A DNA stretch of 64,000 nucleotides from Verrucomicrobiales bacterium (GCA_030730365.1 JANQVJ010000036.1:1-64000), one strand, 5' to 3'; positions 48,938-60,895 are shown, counted from the first letter of the stretch. The notes: generated from the letters alone by a model not told the origin. Numbers and translations are program-made.

Positions 48938-49650
48938 AGACCCTCTACGAAAAAACTCTCTCCGGAGGCGGCATGTGGTCGCAGACTATCGGCCGCGGCA
49001 AAGTCCTCCGACTCACCGATCTCGAAGGAGGGGCCAATATAAGCGCGCTTCTCTACAATGCGGCGGAGCCCATCGAGCGCTACAACATGCCGGACACTCT
49101 GAAGGGCCAACACACCTTCCAGCTCACTGCCGGGCACTGCCTCCACTCGGACATGGGGCGCCTCTTCTGCTCACTCATTCACGACACCGCCGGCTGGCAC
49201 GACACCGTCTGCGGCTGCACCGATGCTGCTCTCGTCGCAGAAAAATTCGGGACTCTCTCTTATCAGGAAGCCCGCAACGATTTCTATCGAAACGCCCGCG
49301 AGAACTTCCTCATCGAACTGGCCAAACACGGTCTCGGAAAACGAGACATCGTTCCGAACCTGAATTTCTTTTCCAAAGTCGTCGCCGACGAATCCGGTCA
49401 GCTCACCTGCGTCCCCGGCGCCTCTCCGGCCGGCGCCGTCCTCGAGCTGCGCTTCGAGATGGACACGCTCGTCGTCCTCACCGCCTGCCAGCATCCCCTC
49501 GACCCCGCCACGACCTATGCACCCAAGCCGGTTTTGCTAAGCGTCTCTGCCGCCCCGCCCATCACTCCAGACGACCTCTGCATCCACTCCTGTCCCGAGA
49601 ACGAAAGAGCCTATCAGAACACTATCGACTACTACGCGCTGCGCGCCTGA
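48934..49650 (+). CDS. cgdA: DUF1989 protein UAAP1 (carboxyguanidine deiminase subunit)
   Basis: This 238-residue DUF1989 protein is of the kind named urea-amidolyase-associated protein 1. UAAP1/UAAP2 pairs were later shown to be the two subunits of carboxyguanidine deiminase, which converts carboxyguanidine to allophanate and ammonia. Metal-binding-type motifs [27 protein letters not shown] and [13 protein letters not shown] are visible. It is translationally coupled to the NikR-like gene. The assignment of A rather than B is from length and order. Confidence 0.8.
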   Translation: MKTLYEKTLSGGGMWSQTIGRGKVLRLTDLEGGANISALLYNAAEPIERYNMPDTLKGQHTFQLTAGHCLHSDMGRLFCSLIHDTAGWHDTVCGCTDAALVAEKFGTLSYQEARNDFYRNARENFLIELAKHGLGKRDIVPNLNFFSKVVADESGQLTCVPGASPAGAVLELRFEMDTLVVLTACQHPLDPATTYAPKPVLLSVSAAPPITPDDLCIHSCPENERAYQNTIDYYALRA

Positions 49651-49711
49651 AAGCGAGGAGCTAGCAGGAACTTGGAACCTGAAACCTAAAACCTGAAACT
49701 TTTCTCTGAAA
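49651..49711. repeat. Degenerate CCTGAAA repeats between the two DUF1989 genes
   Basis: The 61-base spacer contains GGAACCTGAAACCTAAAACC and a further CCTGAAAC, i.e. three imperfect 7-9 base units. It resembles the CCTGAACCCC units at 57120-57196. No hairpin was obvious. Confidence 0.45.
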
Positions 49712-50347
49712 ATGCTCACCGAATCCACTCTCGACCCGGCCGCGGCCTTCTACCGCAAAGTCATCGCGGCGGGGGACCACTGGGTCCATCTCGTCAAAGC
49801 GGGACAGCATTTCCGAATCCTCGATCTGGAAGGCAATCAGGCCGCCGATACGCTCTTCTACAACGCGCACGATCCCGAAGATCGCTACGCCGCTGATGTC
49901 ACGATACGCCGCCAGGGCAGTCTCTACCTCACCACCGGTAGCAGCCTGATGTCCACTGGTGGCACGACCCTGCTCACGATCGTGGCCGATACCTGCGGCC
50001 GCCACGACACCCTCGGCGGAGCCTGCTCGCGCGAATCAAACACGATGCGCTACGCCCTTGAGAAAGAGCCCATGCACGCCTGCCGCGACATCTTTCTCTG
50101 CGGCATCCACGAGTGGGGCAACGGTCTCGGGAAACGCGACATTACGAACAACATCAACTTCTTCATGAACGTCCCCGTCACTCCGGACGGAAAGCTCACT
50201 TTCGCCGACGGCATTTCCGCCCCAGGTCGCTACGTCGAGATGCGCGCCGAGTGCGACGTCATCGCCCTGATCTCCAACTGTCCCCAGCTTAACAATCCCT
50301 GCAACGCCTACAACCCGACTCCGGTCGAAGTCTTCCTCTGGGACTGA
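49712..50347 (+). CDS. cgdB: DUF1989 protein UAAP2 (carboxyguanidine deiminase subunit)
   Basis: This 211-residue paralogue of the preceding protein is the UAAP2 type. It shows [34 protein letters not shown] (Cys/His metal motif), [18 protein letters not shown] and [20 protein letters not shown]. It probably forms a heteromer with UAAP1. It ends 14 bases before the carboxylase start, so all three would be made together. Confidence 0.82.
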   Translation: MLTESTLDPAAAFYRKVIAAGDHWVHLVKAGQHFRILDLEGNQAADTLFYNAHDPEDRYAADVTIRRQGSLYLTTGSSLMSTGGTTLLTIVADTCGRHDTLGGACSRESNTMRYALEKEPMHACRDIFLCGIHEWGNGLGKRDITNNINFFMNVPVTPDGKLTFADGISAPGRYVEMRAECDVIALISNCPQLNNPCNAYNPTPVEVFLWD

Positions 50348-50361
50348 ATCTTTTTCCTGAC

Positions 50362-53300
50362 ATGCTCACCAAAGTGCTCATTTCCAATCGCGGCGAGATC
50401 GCCTGCCGCATCATCCGAACGCTGAAAAATCTCGGCATTTCCTCCGTCGCCGTTTACTCCGAGGCCGACCGTGACGCGCCCCATGTCAGCATGGCGGACG
50501 AGGCCTTTCTCCTCGGTCCCGCCCCCGTTGCGGCCTCCTATCTGAACACGGCCCGCATTTTTGAAGTGGCGGCCATGACTGGATGCGACGGCATTCATCC
50601 TGGATACGGACTGCTTTCGGAAAACGCCAACTTTGCCGAGGCCTGCGAAGCCCGCGGGATCGCCTGGATCGGACCGACCCCCGAGCAACTGCGCCGCTTC
50701 GGGCTCAAGCACACTGCCCGTGCCATCGCCAAAGAGACAGGGGTCCCTCTCCTTGAGGGCACGCCCCTGCTCGCGAATGCGGAAGAGGCGGTCGTTGCCG
50801 CCACGGCCATCGGATTCCCCGTCATGCTCAAGAGCACCGCGGGCGGTGGCGGCATCGGCATGGAAGTCTGCCATGATACAAAAGGGTTGGTCGAGGCATT
50901 CAACAGGGTTGCCTGGGCGAGTCAGGCAAACTTCGGCGACTCGGGAATCTTTCTGGAAAAATTCATCGAGCGCGCCCGCCACGTCGAGGTGCAGCTCTTC
51001 GGTGACGGGGAGGGCATGGTCGTCGCGCTCGGGACACGCGACTGCTCGGCGCAGCGGCGCAATCAGAAGGTCATCGAAGAGACGCCCGCCCCCGGGTTTT
51101 CGCGGAGCGAAGCGCCCGGCCTCTTCGAAGGAGCCGCGCGGATGGCCGCCTCGCTGAATTATCGCTCTGCCGGCACGGCCGAGTATCTCGTCGATGCCGC
51201 GACGGGAGATTATTATTTCCTCGAGATCAACACGCGTCTCCAGGTCGAGCACGGTATCACCGAGGCGGTCACCGGTGTCGATCTCGTCGAGTGGATGGTG
51301 AAACTCGCCGGTGGCGAGCCCATCGATTATTCCTTCAGCGAGTCGGGCCACGCGATGGAGGTGCGGCTCTGTGCCGAAGATCCCGGCAAAGATTTCCAGC
51401 CCTCGTCGGGGCTGCTCACCGAAGTCATCTTCCCCGACGAGGTGCGCTGCGATCACTGGATCTCAAGCGGCAGCGAGGTGCCGGCGAACTACGACTCGCT
51501 CATCGCCAAGCTCATCGTAGAGGCCCCGACCCGCGAGGAGACTCTGCAAAAAATGATCACCGCTCTCGCGGCGACGTCCGTCGCCGGGATCGAGACGAAT
51601 CTCGAATACCTGCGCCAGGTCATTTCGTCGGAGATCTTTTTCCGTCCCGGGGCGATCAGCACGGGTTCGCTTGCCACCTTCAGCTACGACGCGCCGACCA
51701 TCGATGTGCTTGCCTCGGGGACGCAGACGACGGTGCAGGACTACCCCGGACGCATCGGCTACTGGGAAGTCGGGATCCCGCCGTCGGGTCCGATGGATCA
51801 TCTTTCCTTCCGACTCGCGAATCGGCTCGTCGGCAATCCCGAAGGCTCTGCCGGTCTCGAGATCACCGTCTCGGGCCCGACCCTGAAGTTCAATCGTGCG
51901 ACCGAGATCGCCCTGACAGGTGCACCACTGCCCGCTACGCTCAACGACGGAACCGTCGCACACGGCGTGCCGGTGAAGATCGTCGCTGGGGACATTCTCA
52001 AGATCGGATCAGGCGGCAGCCAACCCGGTGTGCGGGCCTATCTCTCGGTCAAGGGCGGGCTCGAGGTGCCCGATTACCTCGGGAGTAAATCGACCTTCAC
52101 CCTTGGTCAATTCGGCGGTCACGGCGGTCGCGCCCTCCGCACCGGCGACGTGCTTCATCTCGCGGAAGCGCCAAGTGGACCGTCCAGTTCCGCGCCGGCA
52201 GGGCTGCTCCCGGCGCTCGGACGGCACTGGGACATCGCCGTGCTCTACGGTCCCCACGGAGCGCCCGAATTTTTCACCGTCGAGGACATCGCGATGCTCT
52301 TTTCGACCGATTGGAAAGTGCACTACAACTCCGCCCGCACGGGAGTGCGCCTCATCGGACCCAAGCCGACCTGGGCGCGAGAGGATGGCGGCGAGGCGGG
52401 GCTGCACCCTTCGAACATTCATGACAATGCCTACGCCGTTGGCACGATCGACTTCACCGGCGACATGCCGGTCATCCTCGGGCCCGACGGACCCAGCCTC
52501 GGCGGCTTCGTTTGTCCCGCCACCATCATCGAGGCTGACCTCTGGAAGATCGGTCAGGTCGACTCGGGTGACACGGTGCGCTTTTATCCCGTAGCGGAAA
52601 AAGAGGCACGTCTTTTGCGCGAACGTCAGGATCAGCTCGTCGCGACCTTGTCCCTCCCACCCGATACCCACGAACCTGTCGTCGAGCCGATTCCGGCGAC
52701 CACCGCGATCCTCGAGGAACTGCCCGGCGTGACGATTCGCGCGAGCGGCGAGAGTTTTATCCTCGTCGAATATGGTCCGATGAAACTCGACCTGAACCTG
52801 CGCTTCAAGGCTCACGTGGTCTACCAGTGGTTCAGAGATCGCGCCGTCGCGGGCATCCTCGATCTCACCCCGGGGATACGTTCGCTCCAGATCCATTTTG
52901 ACAGCCGCCGGCTCCAGCGTGAGGAAGTCCTCGCTCTCGTGCGCGAGGCCGAGGGGGCGATCACCGATCTTGAATCCATCGAGGTGCCCGCGCGCATCGT
53001 GCATCTACCGCTCTCGTGGGACGACCCGAGCACCCAGGAGGCCATACAGAAATACATGCAGTCGGTCAATCCCGAGGCGCCCTGGTGTCCAAGCAATATT
53101 GAATTTATCCGCCGCATCAACGGGCTCGAGTCCATCGAACAGGTGAAGGAAATCGTCTATTCCGCCGCCTACTGCGTGATGGGACTGGGCGATGTCTACC
53201 TCGGCGCGCCCGTTGCGACGCCGCTCGATCCGCGGCATCGTCTCGTCACCACGAAGTACAATCCCGCCCGAACCTGGACGCCCGAGAATGCGGTCGGGAT

Positions 53301-53943
53301 CGGCGGGGCCTACCTCTGCATCTACGGCATGGAGGGACCGGGCGGGTATCAGTTCGTCGGACGCACTGTGCAGATGTGGAATCGTTTTCACGTCACCGAG
53401 TCCTTCACCAAAGAAGAGCCCTGGCTGCTGCGTTTTTTTGACCAGATCCGCTTCTACGAAGTCTCGACTGAAGAGCTGCAGCAACTCCGCGCCGATTTTC
53501 TGATTGGCCGTTGGAACCCGCTCATCGAGGAGACGAGCTTTTCCCTGCGGGACTACAACCGCTTTCTCGAGGAAGAGGATGCGGAGATCAGCGCCTTCCG
53601 CGAAACACAGCAGTGTGCCTTTCAGGCCGAGCGGACCCGCTGGGAGGAGGCCGGTATTTTCAAAAAGGTCATCGAGACCGCCGAGGAAGTCATCACCGTG
53701 GTCGAGAGCATCGTCCCCGAAGGCTGCGAAGCGGTCGAGGCCGCTGTAGCCGGCAATGTCTGGAGGCTCCTCGTCGAACCCGGCGCAACCGTCACCGCCG
53801 AGCAACCCGTCCTCATCCTCGAAGCAATGAAAATGGAGATCGCGATTTTTGCTCCGGGCGAGGGGATCGTCGCGGAAGTCTTTGTGACGGAAGGCAGCTC
53901 CGTGAAGCCCGGTCAGGCGTTGATGGCGTTGCGGATGGGGTGA
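50362..53943 (+). CDS. Urea/guanidine carboxylase (biotin-dependent)
   Basis: This 1193-residue biotin enzyme carboxylates urea or guanidine. Domains in order: biotin carboxylase (1-450; ATP lid [20 protein letters not shown]), carboxyltransferase parts of the AHS2 and AHS1 type (about 455-760 and 790-1090; [66 protein letters not shown]) and a biotinyl domain with Lys1157 in EAMKME. There is no fused allophanate hydrolase, unlike yeast Dur1,2. Because UAAP1/UAAP2 precede it, guanidine is the more likely substrate; many bacterial enzymes labelled urea carboxylase prefer guanidine. Confidence 0.93.
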   Translation: MLTKVLISNRGEIACRIIRTLKNLGISSVAVYSEADRDAPHVSMADEAFLLGPAPVAASYLNTARIFEVAAMTGCDGIHPGYGLLSENANFAEACEARGIAWIGPTPEQLRRFGLKHTARAIAKETGVPLLEGTPLLANAEEAVVAATAIGFPVMLKSTAGGGGIGMEVCHDTKGLVEAFNRVAWASQANFGDSGIFLEKFIERARHVEVQLFGDGEGMVVALGTRDCSAQRRNQKVIEETPAPGFSRSEAPGLFEGAARMAASLNYRSAGTAEYLVDAATGDYYFLEINTRLQVEHGITEAVTGVDLVEWMVKLAGGEPIDYSFSESGHAMEVRLCAEDPGKDFQPSSGLLTEVIFPDEVRCDHWISSGSEVPANYDSLIAKLIVEAPTREETLQKMITALAATSVAGIETNLEYLRQVISSEIFFRPGAISTGSLATFSYDAPTIDVLASGTQTTVQDYPGRIGYWEVGIPPSGPMDHLSFRLANRLVGNPEGSAGLEITVSGPTLKFNRATEIALTGAPLPATLNDGTVAHGVPVKIVAGDILKIGSGGSQPGVRAYLSVKGGLEVPDYLGSKSTFTLGQFGGHGGRALRTGDVLHLAEAPSGPSSSAPAGLLPALGRHWDIAVLYGPHGAPEFFTVEDIAMLFSTDWKVHYNSARTGVRLIGPKPTWAREDGGEAGLHPSNIHDNAYAVGTIDFTGDMPVILGPDGPSLGGFVCPATIIEADLWKIGQVDSGDTVRFYPVAEKEARLLRERQDQLVATLSLPPDTHEPVVEPIPATTAILEELPGVTIRASGESFILVEYGPMKLDLNLRFKAHVVYQWFRDRAVAGILDLTPGIRSLQIHFDSRRLQREEVLALVREAEGAITDLESIEVPARIVHLPLSWDDPSTQEAIQKYMQSVNPEAPWCPSNIEFIRRINGLESIEQVKEIVYSAAYCVMGLGDVYLGAPVATPLDPRHRLVTTKYNPARTWTPENAVGIGGAYLCIYGMEGPGGYQFVGRTVQMWNRFHVTESFTKEEPWLLRFFDQIRFYEVSTEELQQLRADFLIGRWNPLIEETSFSLRDYNRFLEEEDAEISAFRETQQCAFQAERTRWEEAGIFKKVIETAEEVITVVESIVPEGCEAVEAAVAGNVWRLLVEPGATVTAEQPVLILEAMKMEIAIFAPGEGIVAEVFVTEGSSVKPGQALMALRMG

Positions 53944-53954
53944 GGGGCTAAAAG

Positions 53955-53995
53955 TCGTTCAAGAGAAATCTTGTTTTCCAGGAAGCCTTGAACGA
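53955..53995. terminator. Inverted repeat after the carboxylase gene
   Basis: TCGTTCAAG (53955-53963) and CTTGAACGA (53987-53995) form a perfect 9-base stem with a 23-base loop, followed by AAAATC. It may weaken read-through into the hicB and allophanate hydrolase genes, consistent with a separate promoter for the latter. Confidence 0.4.
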
Positions 53996-54006
53996 AAATC
54001 AGTCTC

Positions 54007-54213
54007 ATGGAAATTGTCTTCAGCGTGACGCAAGAGGGTGACGGCGGTTATGTCGCAGAGTGCCTCTCTCATGATATTTTCACAGAAGGAGATTCATGGG
54101 ATGAGTTGCGAACAAATGTTAGGGAAGCGGTTTCCGCATTCTTCTTCGATCAACCTAAACCCGACGCCATTCGTTTGCATCTTGTTCGGGATGAGCTGCT
54201 GACGGGTGCATGA
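54007..54213 (+). CDS. HicB-like antitoxin
   Basis: This 68-residue protein has the HicB partial RNase H fold: GGYVAECLSHDIFTEGDSWDELRTNVREAV, matching the GGYVAxxPxLxGxxTxGDTxEEAxxN pattern. The C-terminal DNA-binding part is very short. Normally it binds the HicA mRNA interferase. Here the following hicA reading frame is broken, so the antitoxin is orphaned. The pair interrupts the order carboxylase-allophanate hydrolase. Confidence 0.8.
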   Translation: MEIVFSVTQEGDGGYVAECLSHDIFTEGDSWDELRTNVREAVSAFFFDQPKPDAIRLHLVRDELLTGA

Positions 54214-54290
54214 AGTTGCCTCGAGATCTGAGTGGACATTCTGCGTTCTGTTTCGGAGGTGAAGGGAGTAGGGAAAGAAGAAATTCTTAG
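54210..54290 (+). pseudogene. Truncated hicA toxin gene
   Basis: The ATG at 54210 overlaps the hicB stop (ATGA). It encodes MKLPRDLSG, the typical first residues of HicA/YcfA toxins, but the next 17 residues (HSAFCFGGEGSRERRNS) are unrelated and end in TAG. The catalytic His of the double-stranded RNA-binding fold is missing, so no toxin is made. Confidence 0.65.
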
Positions 54291-54333
54291 ATCGCGATAG
54301 ATTCCCACACTTTCCCCGCTTCCCCACCGCGAA

Positions 54334-54349
54334 TGGCACGGGCCTTGCG
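54334..54349 (+). promoter_or_regulatory. Sigma-54 promoter of the allophanate hydrolase gene
   Basis: TGGCAC-GGGCC-TTGCG is an exact match to the sigma-54 core TGGCAC-N5-TTGC with GG and GC 10 bases apart. Transcription would begin near 54360, giving a leader of about 25 bases before the ATG at 54386. Confidence 0.7.
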
Positions 54350-54385
54350 TTCCGTCCTAAGTTCTTCTGAACGAACGGAATCCCC

Positions 54386-56143
54386 ATGTCTCCTGACCTC
54401 TCTCTTACCTCTCTCCGGTGCGCCTACAGCGACGGATCTCTCACGCCCCGCGCTCTCGTGTCGCAGCTTCAGGAAAAGATCGCCGGCTCTGATCCGAAGA
54501 TCTGGATCGCCCTGACGCCGGGCGCACGGCTCGAGGAAATTCTTTCCCGCCTCGACGAGGCCGCTCCCGATTCGCTGGCGCTCTACGGCGTCCCTTTCGC
54601 GATCAAGGACAACATCGACCTCGCCGGGGTCCCCACGACCGCCGCCTGCCCTGACTATGCCTATGATCCTGACAAAGACGCCACCGTCGTCTCGCGACTG
54701 ATCGCGGCGGGGGCGATTCCGTTGGGGAAAACGAACCTCGATCAGTTCGCGACCGGTCTCGTCGGGGTGCGGTCTCCCTACGGCGTGCCGGAGAATCCCT
54801 TTAACCCCGCCTTCATTCCCGGCGGTTCGTCATCCGGTTCCGCCGTGGCGGTGGCGCGGGATCTGGTGAGCTTTTCCCTCGGCACAGACACGGCCGGATC
54901 GGGTCGCGTCCCCGCCGGTCTCAACGAACTCGTCGGCCTGAAACCCAGCCTCGGCCTCCTCTCGACCTCGGGCGTCGTCCCCGCCTGCCGCACGCTCGAC
55001 TGTGTCTCGATTTTCACGAAAAGTGCCGCCGACGCCGACGCCGTGTTGAAGGTCGCCGCCGGATACGACGCTGACGATGCCTACTCGCGCGTCCCGACGC
55101 AGTCGCCCTGGTGGCGGCCCGATGCCTTCACCTTCGGCGTGCCCGCGCCGGATCAGCTCGAGTTCTTCGGCAACAGCGAGGCGGCGAGTCTTTTTGAAGC
55201 CGCCGTCGCACGGCTCGAGTCCCTCGGGGGAAAGAAGGTCACAATAGACTTTGCCCCTTTTCTCGAGTCGGCCCTGCTCCTCTACGAAGGCCCCTGGGTC
55301 TCGGAGCGCTTTGCGGTGATTGAGGAGTTCATGCGGGAACATCCCGAGAGCCTCCATCCCGTGACGAAGTCCATTATTGCGAAGGGCGGTGCTCCCCGCG
55401 CCGTCGACGGGTTCCGTGCCCAATACAAACTCCGCGACCTGAAGCGTCGCGCCGAGGCGGTCATGAGTGCGATCGACCTCATCGTCACGCCCACGGCGGG
55501 GACGGCCTACACGATTGCTGAAGTCGAGGCCGAGCCGGTCAAGCTGAACTCTAATCTCGGTTACTACACCAATTTCATGAACCTGCTCGACCTCAGTGCT
55601 TGCGCCATTCCCGCGGGTCGGCTCGTAGCCTCGGGCATGCCCTGGGGCATCACGCTGATCGGTCCGGCCTTTGCGGAAAAAGCGCTCCTAGGCCTCGCCG
55701 GACGATTCATGGACGAGCCTGCCGTTGAGACGAGCCTGCCGACAGATTGGATCGAGGTCGCGGTTTGCGGGGCTCACATGCGCGGTCTGCCGCTCAACTG
55801 GCAACTCGCGGATCGCGGTGCGGTTTTTCTCGCTACGGATGAGACCGCCCCGGCCTATCGCCTGCTCGCGTTGCCTGCCGTCGGCGGCCTGCCGCCTCGT
55901 CCGGGCCTGATCCGCGAAGAGAACGGCGTCGGAGCTTCCATCCTTCTCGAGCGCTGGGCCGTGCCCGCGTCGCAATTCGGTTCTTTTGTCGCGGGGATTC
56001 CCTCACCGCTGGGCTTCGGAAAACTCGAGCTGAAGAGCAGACGCTTCGTCACCGGTTTTCTCTGCGAGTCCGCCGTTCCCGAAGGATCGCGCGAGATCAC
56101 CGAACTGGGTGGATGGCGCGCCTTTCTTGCGGAAAAGTCGTAG
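54386..56143 (+). CDS. Allophanate hydrolase
   Basis: This 585-residue amidase-signature enzyme splits allophanate into CO2 and two ammonia. The catalytic Lys is in GVPFAIKDNIDLAG, and the Ser-cisSer-Ser core is in GGSSSGSAVAVA and TDTAGSGRVPAG. A C-terminal domain (about 460-585, starting WIEVAVCGAHMRGLPLNWQL) is the separate domain of AtzF/Dur1-type enzymes that helps decarboxylation. It completes the route from the carboxylase upstream but has its own sigma-54 promoter. The gap to the next gene is 80 bases. Confidence 0.93.
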   Translation: MSPDLSLTSLRCAYSDGSLTPRALVSQLQEKIAGSDPKIWIALTPGARLEEILSRLDEAAPDSLALYGVPFAIKDNIDLAGVPTTAACPDYAYDPDKDATVVSRLIAAGAIPLGKTNLDQFATGLVGVRSPYGVPENPFNPAFIPGGSSSGSAVAVARDLVSFSLGTDTAGSGRVPAGLNELVGLKPSLGLLSTSGVVPACRTLDCVSIFTKSAADADAVLKVAAGYDADDAYSRVPTQSPWWRPDAFTFGVPAPDQLEFFGNSEAASLFEAAVARLESLGGKKVTIDFAPFLESALLLYEGPWVSERFAVIEEFMREHPESLHPVTKSIIAKGGAPRAVDGFRAQYKLRDLKRRAEAVMSAIDLIVTPTAGTAYTIAEVEAEPVKLNSNLGYYTNFMNLLDLSACAIPAGRLVASGMPWGITLIGPAFAEKALLGLAGRFMDEPAVETSLPTDWIEVAVCGAHMRGLPLNWQLADRGAVFLATDETAPAYRLLALPAVGGLPPRPGLIREENGVGASILLERWAVPASQFGSFVAGIPSPLGFGKLELKSRRFVTGFLCESAVPEGSREITELGGWRAFLAEKS

Positions 56144-56223
56144 CAGGGCCGTGACGTCGGGCGGAGTCGCCCCATCCTTTTTCTTGCACTGGGGCAAAGA
56201 AAAGTCGTCACTGAGCCCCTACC

Positions 56224-57087
<864 letters not shown>

Positions 57088-57097
57088 AGGAAGGGAT

Positions 57098-57196
57098 TCA
57101 GGGGTTCAGCTTTTCAGGTATTAAGGAAAGCCTGAACCCCTGAACCCCTCCCTTTACCCCTCAACACCTGAATGCCTGAATCCCTGAACCCCTTCC
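57098..57196. repeat. CCTGAACCCC repeat cluster with inverted repeat between aguB and aguA
   Basis: AGGGGTTCAG on the left pairs with CTGAACCCCT on the right around a 20-odd base loop. The right side then continues with further CTGAACCCCT-like and CCTGAATG units up to the aguA start. The 18-mer AATCCCTGAACCCCTTCC at 57179 is repeated exactly at 42263-42280. The role is unknown; the hairpin may affect expression of aguA relative to aguB. Confidence 0.55.
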
Positions 57197-58221
57197 CTTA
57201 CAGAATGCCCGCCGAATGGGAAACTCAGACCGCGGTCTGGCTTTCCTGGCCTTCGGGACACCCCGACTGCTGGCCCGAAACTCTCGAGAAAGTCGAGGCC
57301 GTTTTTGCCGAAATCGCCGCCGCGATCAGTCGCTACGAGCCGGTCCGCATCAATGCTCCGGCTTATCGGCACGAGGCGATCCGCCAGCAGATCCTCGTCG
57401 CGGGGCCGCAGGCGGATCATCTCGAGCTCTACGACCATGCCAATGACGACGTCTGGTGCCGCGACCATGGCCCGCTTTTTGTGAAACACCGCGAAAGCGG
57501 CGAGATCGCGGTGACGAACTGGGGCTTCAACGGGTGGGGCGACAAATTCGGTCCCTACGATCAGGACAACGAGATCCCCGCCCACATCGCGAACACCCTC
57601 GGGATGGAGCGCTTCGACGCCGACATGATCCTCGAGGGCGGCTCGATCGAGCAAAACAGCCTCGGGCAAATCCTCACGACCGAAGCCGTCCTTCTCAACC
57701 CGAACCGCAACCCGCATCTCTCCCGCGAAGAGATCGAGGATCGCATCAAATCGCTCCTCGGGATGAACGAAATTTTCTGGCTGCGCTCCGGGATCGAGGG
57801 CGACGATACCGACGGGCACATCGACGACATCGCCCGCTTTGTGAACGACCGCACCATCGTCATCTCACAGGAAAAAGACGGCAAAAATCCCAATCACCGC
57901 GTCCTCCGCGAGAACCGCGAGCGCCTCGGCGACTTCCGCCTTCCCGACGGTTCGCGGCCCGAGATCATCGAGCTAGACATGCCCGACGCCTGCCTCGCTC
58001 CCGACTGGCGTCTCCCCGTACTCCCCGCGAGCTACGTGAACTTCCTCATTCTCAACACCGCCGTTCTCGTCCCCGTCTTCGGGCAGAAAAAGCGCGACAC
58101 TGCCGCCGTCGGCTTGCTCGGCGAGCTCTTCCCCGGCCGCGAGATCGTGCCGATCAATGCCCTCGACATCGTCCGCGAAGGCGGGGCGATTCACTGCATC
58201 TCCCAGCAGCAACCCGCCTGA
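57172..58221 (+). CDS. aguA: Agmatine deiminase
   Basis: This 349-residue guanidine-group-modifying enzyme converts agmatine to N-carbamoylputrescine and ammonia. Conserved segments are FLPAEWxxH-like RMPAEWETQTAVWLSWP, NDDVWCRDHGP (Asp ligands), ILEGGSIEQN, DTDGHIDDIARFV (catalytic His) and GAIHCISQQQP (nucleophile Cys342). The upstream ATG at 57172 lies in a repeat, so the real start may be MPAEWETQ at 57205. It works directly with aguB upstream. Confidence 0.94.
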   Translation: MPESLNPFPYRMPAEWETQTAVWLSWPSGHPDCWPETLEKVEAVFAEIAAAISRYEPVRINAPAYRHEAIRQQILVAGPQADHLELYDHANDDVWCRDHGPLFVKHRESGEIAVTNWGFNGWGDKFGPYDQDNEIPAHIANTLGMERFDADMILEGGSIEQNSLGQILTTEAVLLNPNRNPHLSREEIEDRIKSLLGMNEIFWLRSGIEGDDTDGHIDDIARFVNDRTIVISQEKDGKNPNHRVLRENRERLGDFRLPDGSRPEIIELDMPDACLAPDWRLPVLPASYVNFLILNTAVLVPVFGQKKRDTAAVGLLGELFPGREIVPINALDIVREGGAIHCISQQQPA

Positions 58222-58325
58222 GACAGCCTCCATCGCCCTACCGGAGCCCCCAAAGCACGCTGCAAAAACCTGCTGCGTCCCCGCCATAGTGGCGATACAC
58301 TCCCGCCCACTCAAAAAGACAGATC

Positions 58326-60884
58326 ATGGCCGAGCAACGCAAGAGTTTCCCCTTTAAAGATTTCGAACCCAAATGGCAGGGCCACTGGGAAGCGAACAAA
58401 ACCTTTACTGTCCCCAACCCGGGTGACGCGGGATTCGACGCCTCGAAGCCGAAGTATTTTGTCCTCGATATGTTCCCCTATCCCAGCGGATCCGGCCTCC
58501 ACGTCGGCCACCCCGAGGGCTACACCGCGACGGACATCATCACCCGCTACAAGCGCATGCGTGGCTTTAATGTCCTACACCCCATGGGCTGGGACGCCTT
58601 CGGCCTGCCCGCCGAGCAATATGCGATCAAGACCGGCCAGCACCCGCGCGTCACGACCGAGGCCAACATCATCAACTTCCGCCGCCAGCTCAAGGCGATC
58701 GGCTTCGCCTACGACTGGGACCGCGAGGTCAACACGACCGACCCCGGCTACGTCCGCTGGACCCAGTGGATCTTTCTCCAGCTCTATCATTCCTACTTTT
58801 GCGAAGAGACGAAAAAAGCTCAACCCGTTACCCAACTCGAGGCCAAAGGCTGGACCCGCGAGCAGATCGACGCCGTGCGCCTCGCCTTCGTCCACGAAGC
58901 GCCCGTGAACTGGTCGCCCGACCTCGGCACTGTCCTCGCCAACGAGGAAATCGAGGAATGGAAAGCCAAAGGCCACACCGTCGAGCGCCGCCCCCTGCGC
59001 CAGTGGATGCTGCGCATCACCAGCTACGCCGAGCGTCTCATCGACGAACTCGAACCGCTCGACTGGCCCGAGGGCATCAAGCTGCTGCAGAAAAACTGGA
59101 TCGGGAAAAGCGAGGGCGCTGAGGTCGACTTCGACGTCGAGGGCCATAAGGTCACTGTCTTCACGACCCGGCCCGACACCCTTTTCGGAGCCACTTACAT
59201 GGTCCTCGCGCCGGAGCACCCGCTCGTCGCCACGATCACGACCGCCGGGCAGCAGGCCGCCGTCGCCGCCTACGTCGAGAACTGCGCGAGCAAGTCCGAC
59301 ATGGACCGCGGCGACCTCAACAAGGACAAGTCCGGCGTCTTCACCGGAGCTCACGCCGTCAACCCGGTGAATCAGGAAAAGATCCCCGTCTGGATCGCCG
59401 ACTACGTCATGATGGGCTACGGCACCGGAGCGATCATGGCCGTGCCCGCGCACGACGAGCGGGATTTCGAGTTCGCGAAGAAGTTCGACCTGCCGGTGAT
59501 CCAAGTCGTTCAGCCGAACGACGATTCCGACTGGCAGGGCTACACGAATCCCGGCACCGCCGTCAGTTCCGGTTTCCTCGACGGCCTCCCCACCGCCGAA
59601 GCCAAGGCGAAAATCATCGCCTGGCTCGAGTCCGAAGGTCTCGGCAAACGCCGCATCCAGTTCAAGCTGCGCGACTGGCTTTTTTCGCGTCAGCGCTACT
59701 GGGGCGAGCCTTTCCCCATCATTTGGGAAAACGGTCAACACGCCGCCATTCCCGACAGCGAGCTGCCGCTCCTTCAGCCCGAGCTCGAGGACTTCAAGCC
59801 CACCGGAGACCCGCGCGGTCCGCTCATCAAGGCGACCGACTGGATCGCTTACAGCCCCACCGCGCAGCGCGAGACAAACACGATGCCGCAGTGGGCCGGC
59901 TCGTGCTGGTATTACCTGCGTTACTGCGATCCGAAAAACACGGAACGCTTCATCAGCAAAGAAGCCGAGGCCTACTGGCTCGGCGGCGGCACTAAACCCG
60001 GTGCGGTCGATCTCTACGTCGGCGGCACCGAGCACGCCGTGCTCCACCTCCTCTACGCCCGCTTCTGGCATAAGGTCCTCTTTGACCTCGGCCACCTCAG
60101 CACGACCGAGCCCTTTCAAAAGCTCGTCAATCAGGGCCTCATCCTCGGCGAAGACGGGCAAAAAATGTCCAAGTCCGTCGGCAACGTCGTCAATCCCGAC
60201 GACGTCATCACCGAATACGGAGCCGACTCGCTGCGCCTTTACGAGATGTTCATGGGACCGCTCGAGCAGGTCAAACCCTGGTCGATGAAGGGCGTCGAGG
60301 GCGTCTACCGCTTCCTCGCCCGCGTCTGGCGGCTGGTCATGGAAACGAATCAGGAAGGCGAATGGGCCCTCAACGCCAAGCTCGCCGAGATCACTCCTGA
60401 CAAAGCCACCAACAAGGTCGTCCACGCGACGATCAAAAAAGTCGGCGAGGACATCGACGCGATGAGTTTCAACACCGCCATCGCCCAGATGATGGTCTGC
60501 ACCAACGAGCTCACCAAACTCGAGTCCGTCCCGGTCCCGTCAGTAGTGCTGCTGTTGCAGGTCCTTAATCCCTTTGCTCCCCATCTCAGCGAAGAGCTCA
60601 ACGCCACCCTCGCCGCCGCTTTCCCGGGCGTGACCAAAGCCGATCTCGCGAACCAGCCCTGGCCCATTTTTGATCCCGCCTCTCTTATCGAAGACGAGAT
60701 CGAGATCGTCCTTCAGGTCAACGGCAAGGTGCGCGACAAACTCTTCGTCGCCAACGGTGCCTCGAATGAGGAAGTCGAGAAGCTCGCCCTCGACAGCGAA
60801 AAGGTGAAGGCCTTCATCGACGGTTTCACCGTGCGAAAGGTCATCGTCGTCCCCGGCCGACTCGTTAATGTGGTCGCGAACTGA
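58326..60884 (+). CDS. leuS: Leucyl-tRNA synthetase
   Basis: This 852-residue class I synthetase charges tRNA-Leu. The HIGH-type motif is [15 protein letters not shown] and the KMSKS loop is [12 protein letters not shown]. The CP1 editing domain (about 225-430) contains [19 protein letters not shown] and [16 protein letters not shown]. Length and order are canonical for the bacterial enzyme. It is convergent with the glycosidase gene (11-base gap). Confidence 0.97.
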   Translation: MAEQRKSFPFKDFEPKWQGHWEANKTFTVPNPGDAGFDASKPKYFVLDMFPYPSGSGLHVGHPEGYTATDIITRYKRMRGFNVLHPMGWDAFGLPAEQYAIKTGQHPRVTTEANIINFRRQLKAIGFAYDWDREVNTTDPGYVRWTQWIFLQLYHSYFCEETKKAQPVTQLEAKGWTREQIDAVRLAFVHEAPVNWSPDLGTVLANEEIEEWKAKGHTVERRPLRQWMLRITSYAERLIDELEPLDWPEGIKLLQKNWIGKSEGAEVDFDVEGHKVTVFTTRPDTLFGATYMVLAPEHPLVATITTAGQQAAVAAYVENCASKSDMDRGDLNKDKSGVFTGAHAVNPVNQEKIPVWIADYVMMGYGTGAIMAVPAHDERDFEFAKKFDLPVIQVVQPNDDSDWQGYTNPGTAVSSGFLDGLPTAEAKAKIIAWLESEGLGKRRIQFKLRDWLFSRQRYWGEPFPIIWENGQHAAIPDSELPLLQPELEDFKPTGDPRGPLIKATDWIAYSPTAQRETNTMPQWAGSCWYYLRYCDPKNTERFISKEAEAYWLGGGTKPGAVDLYVGGTEHAVLHLLYARFWHKVLFDLGHLSTTEPFQKLVNQGLILGEDGQKMSKSVGNVVNPDDVITEYGADSLRLYEMFMGPLEQVKPWSMKGVEGVYRFLARVWRLVMETNQEGEWALNAKLAEITPDKATNKVVHATIKKVGEDIDAMSFNTAIAQMMVCTNELTKLESVPVPSVVLLLQVLNPFAPHLSEELNATLAAAFPGVTKADLANQPWPIFDPASLIEDEIEIVLQVNGKVRDKLFVANGASNEEVEKLALDSEKVKAFIDGFTVRKVIVVPGRLVNVVAN

Positions 60885-60895
60885 CCTATAACCGG

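Noticed and set aside
58575-60425. 616-residue open frame on the minus strand
   Set aside because: It is antisense to leuS, with biased composition (Asp, Val, Gly, Leu) and no recognisable fold.
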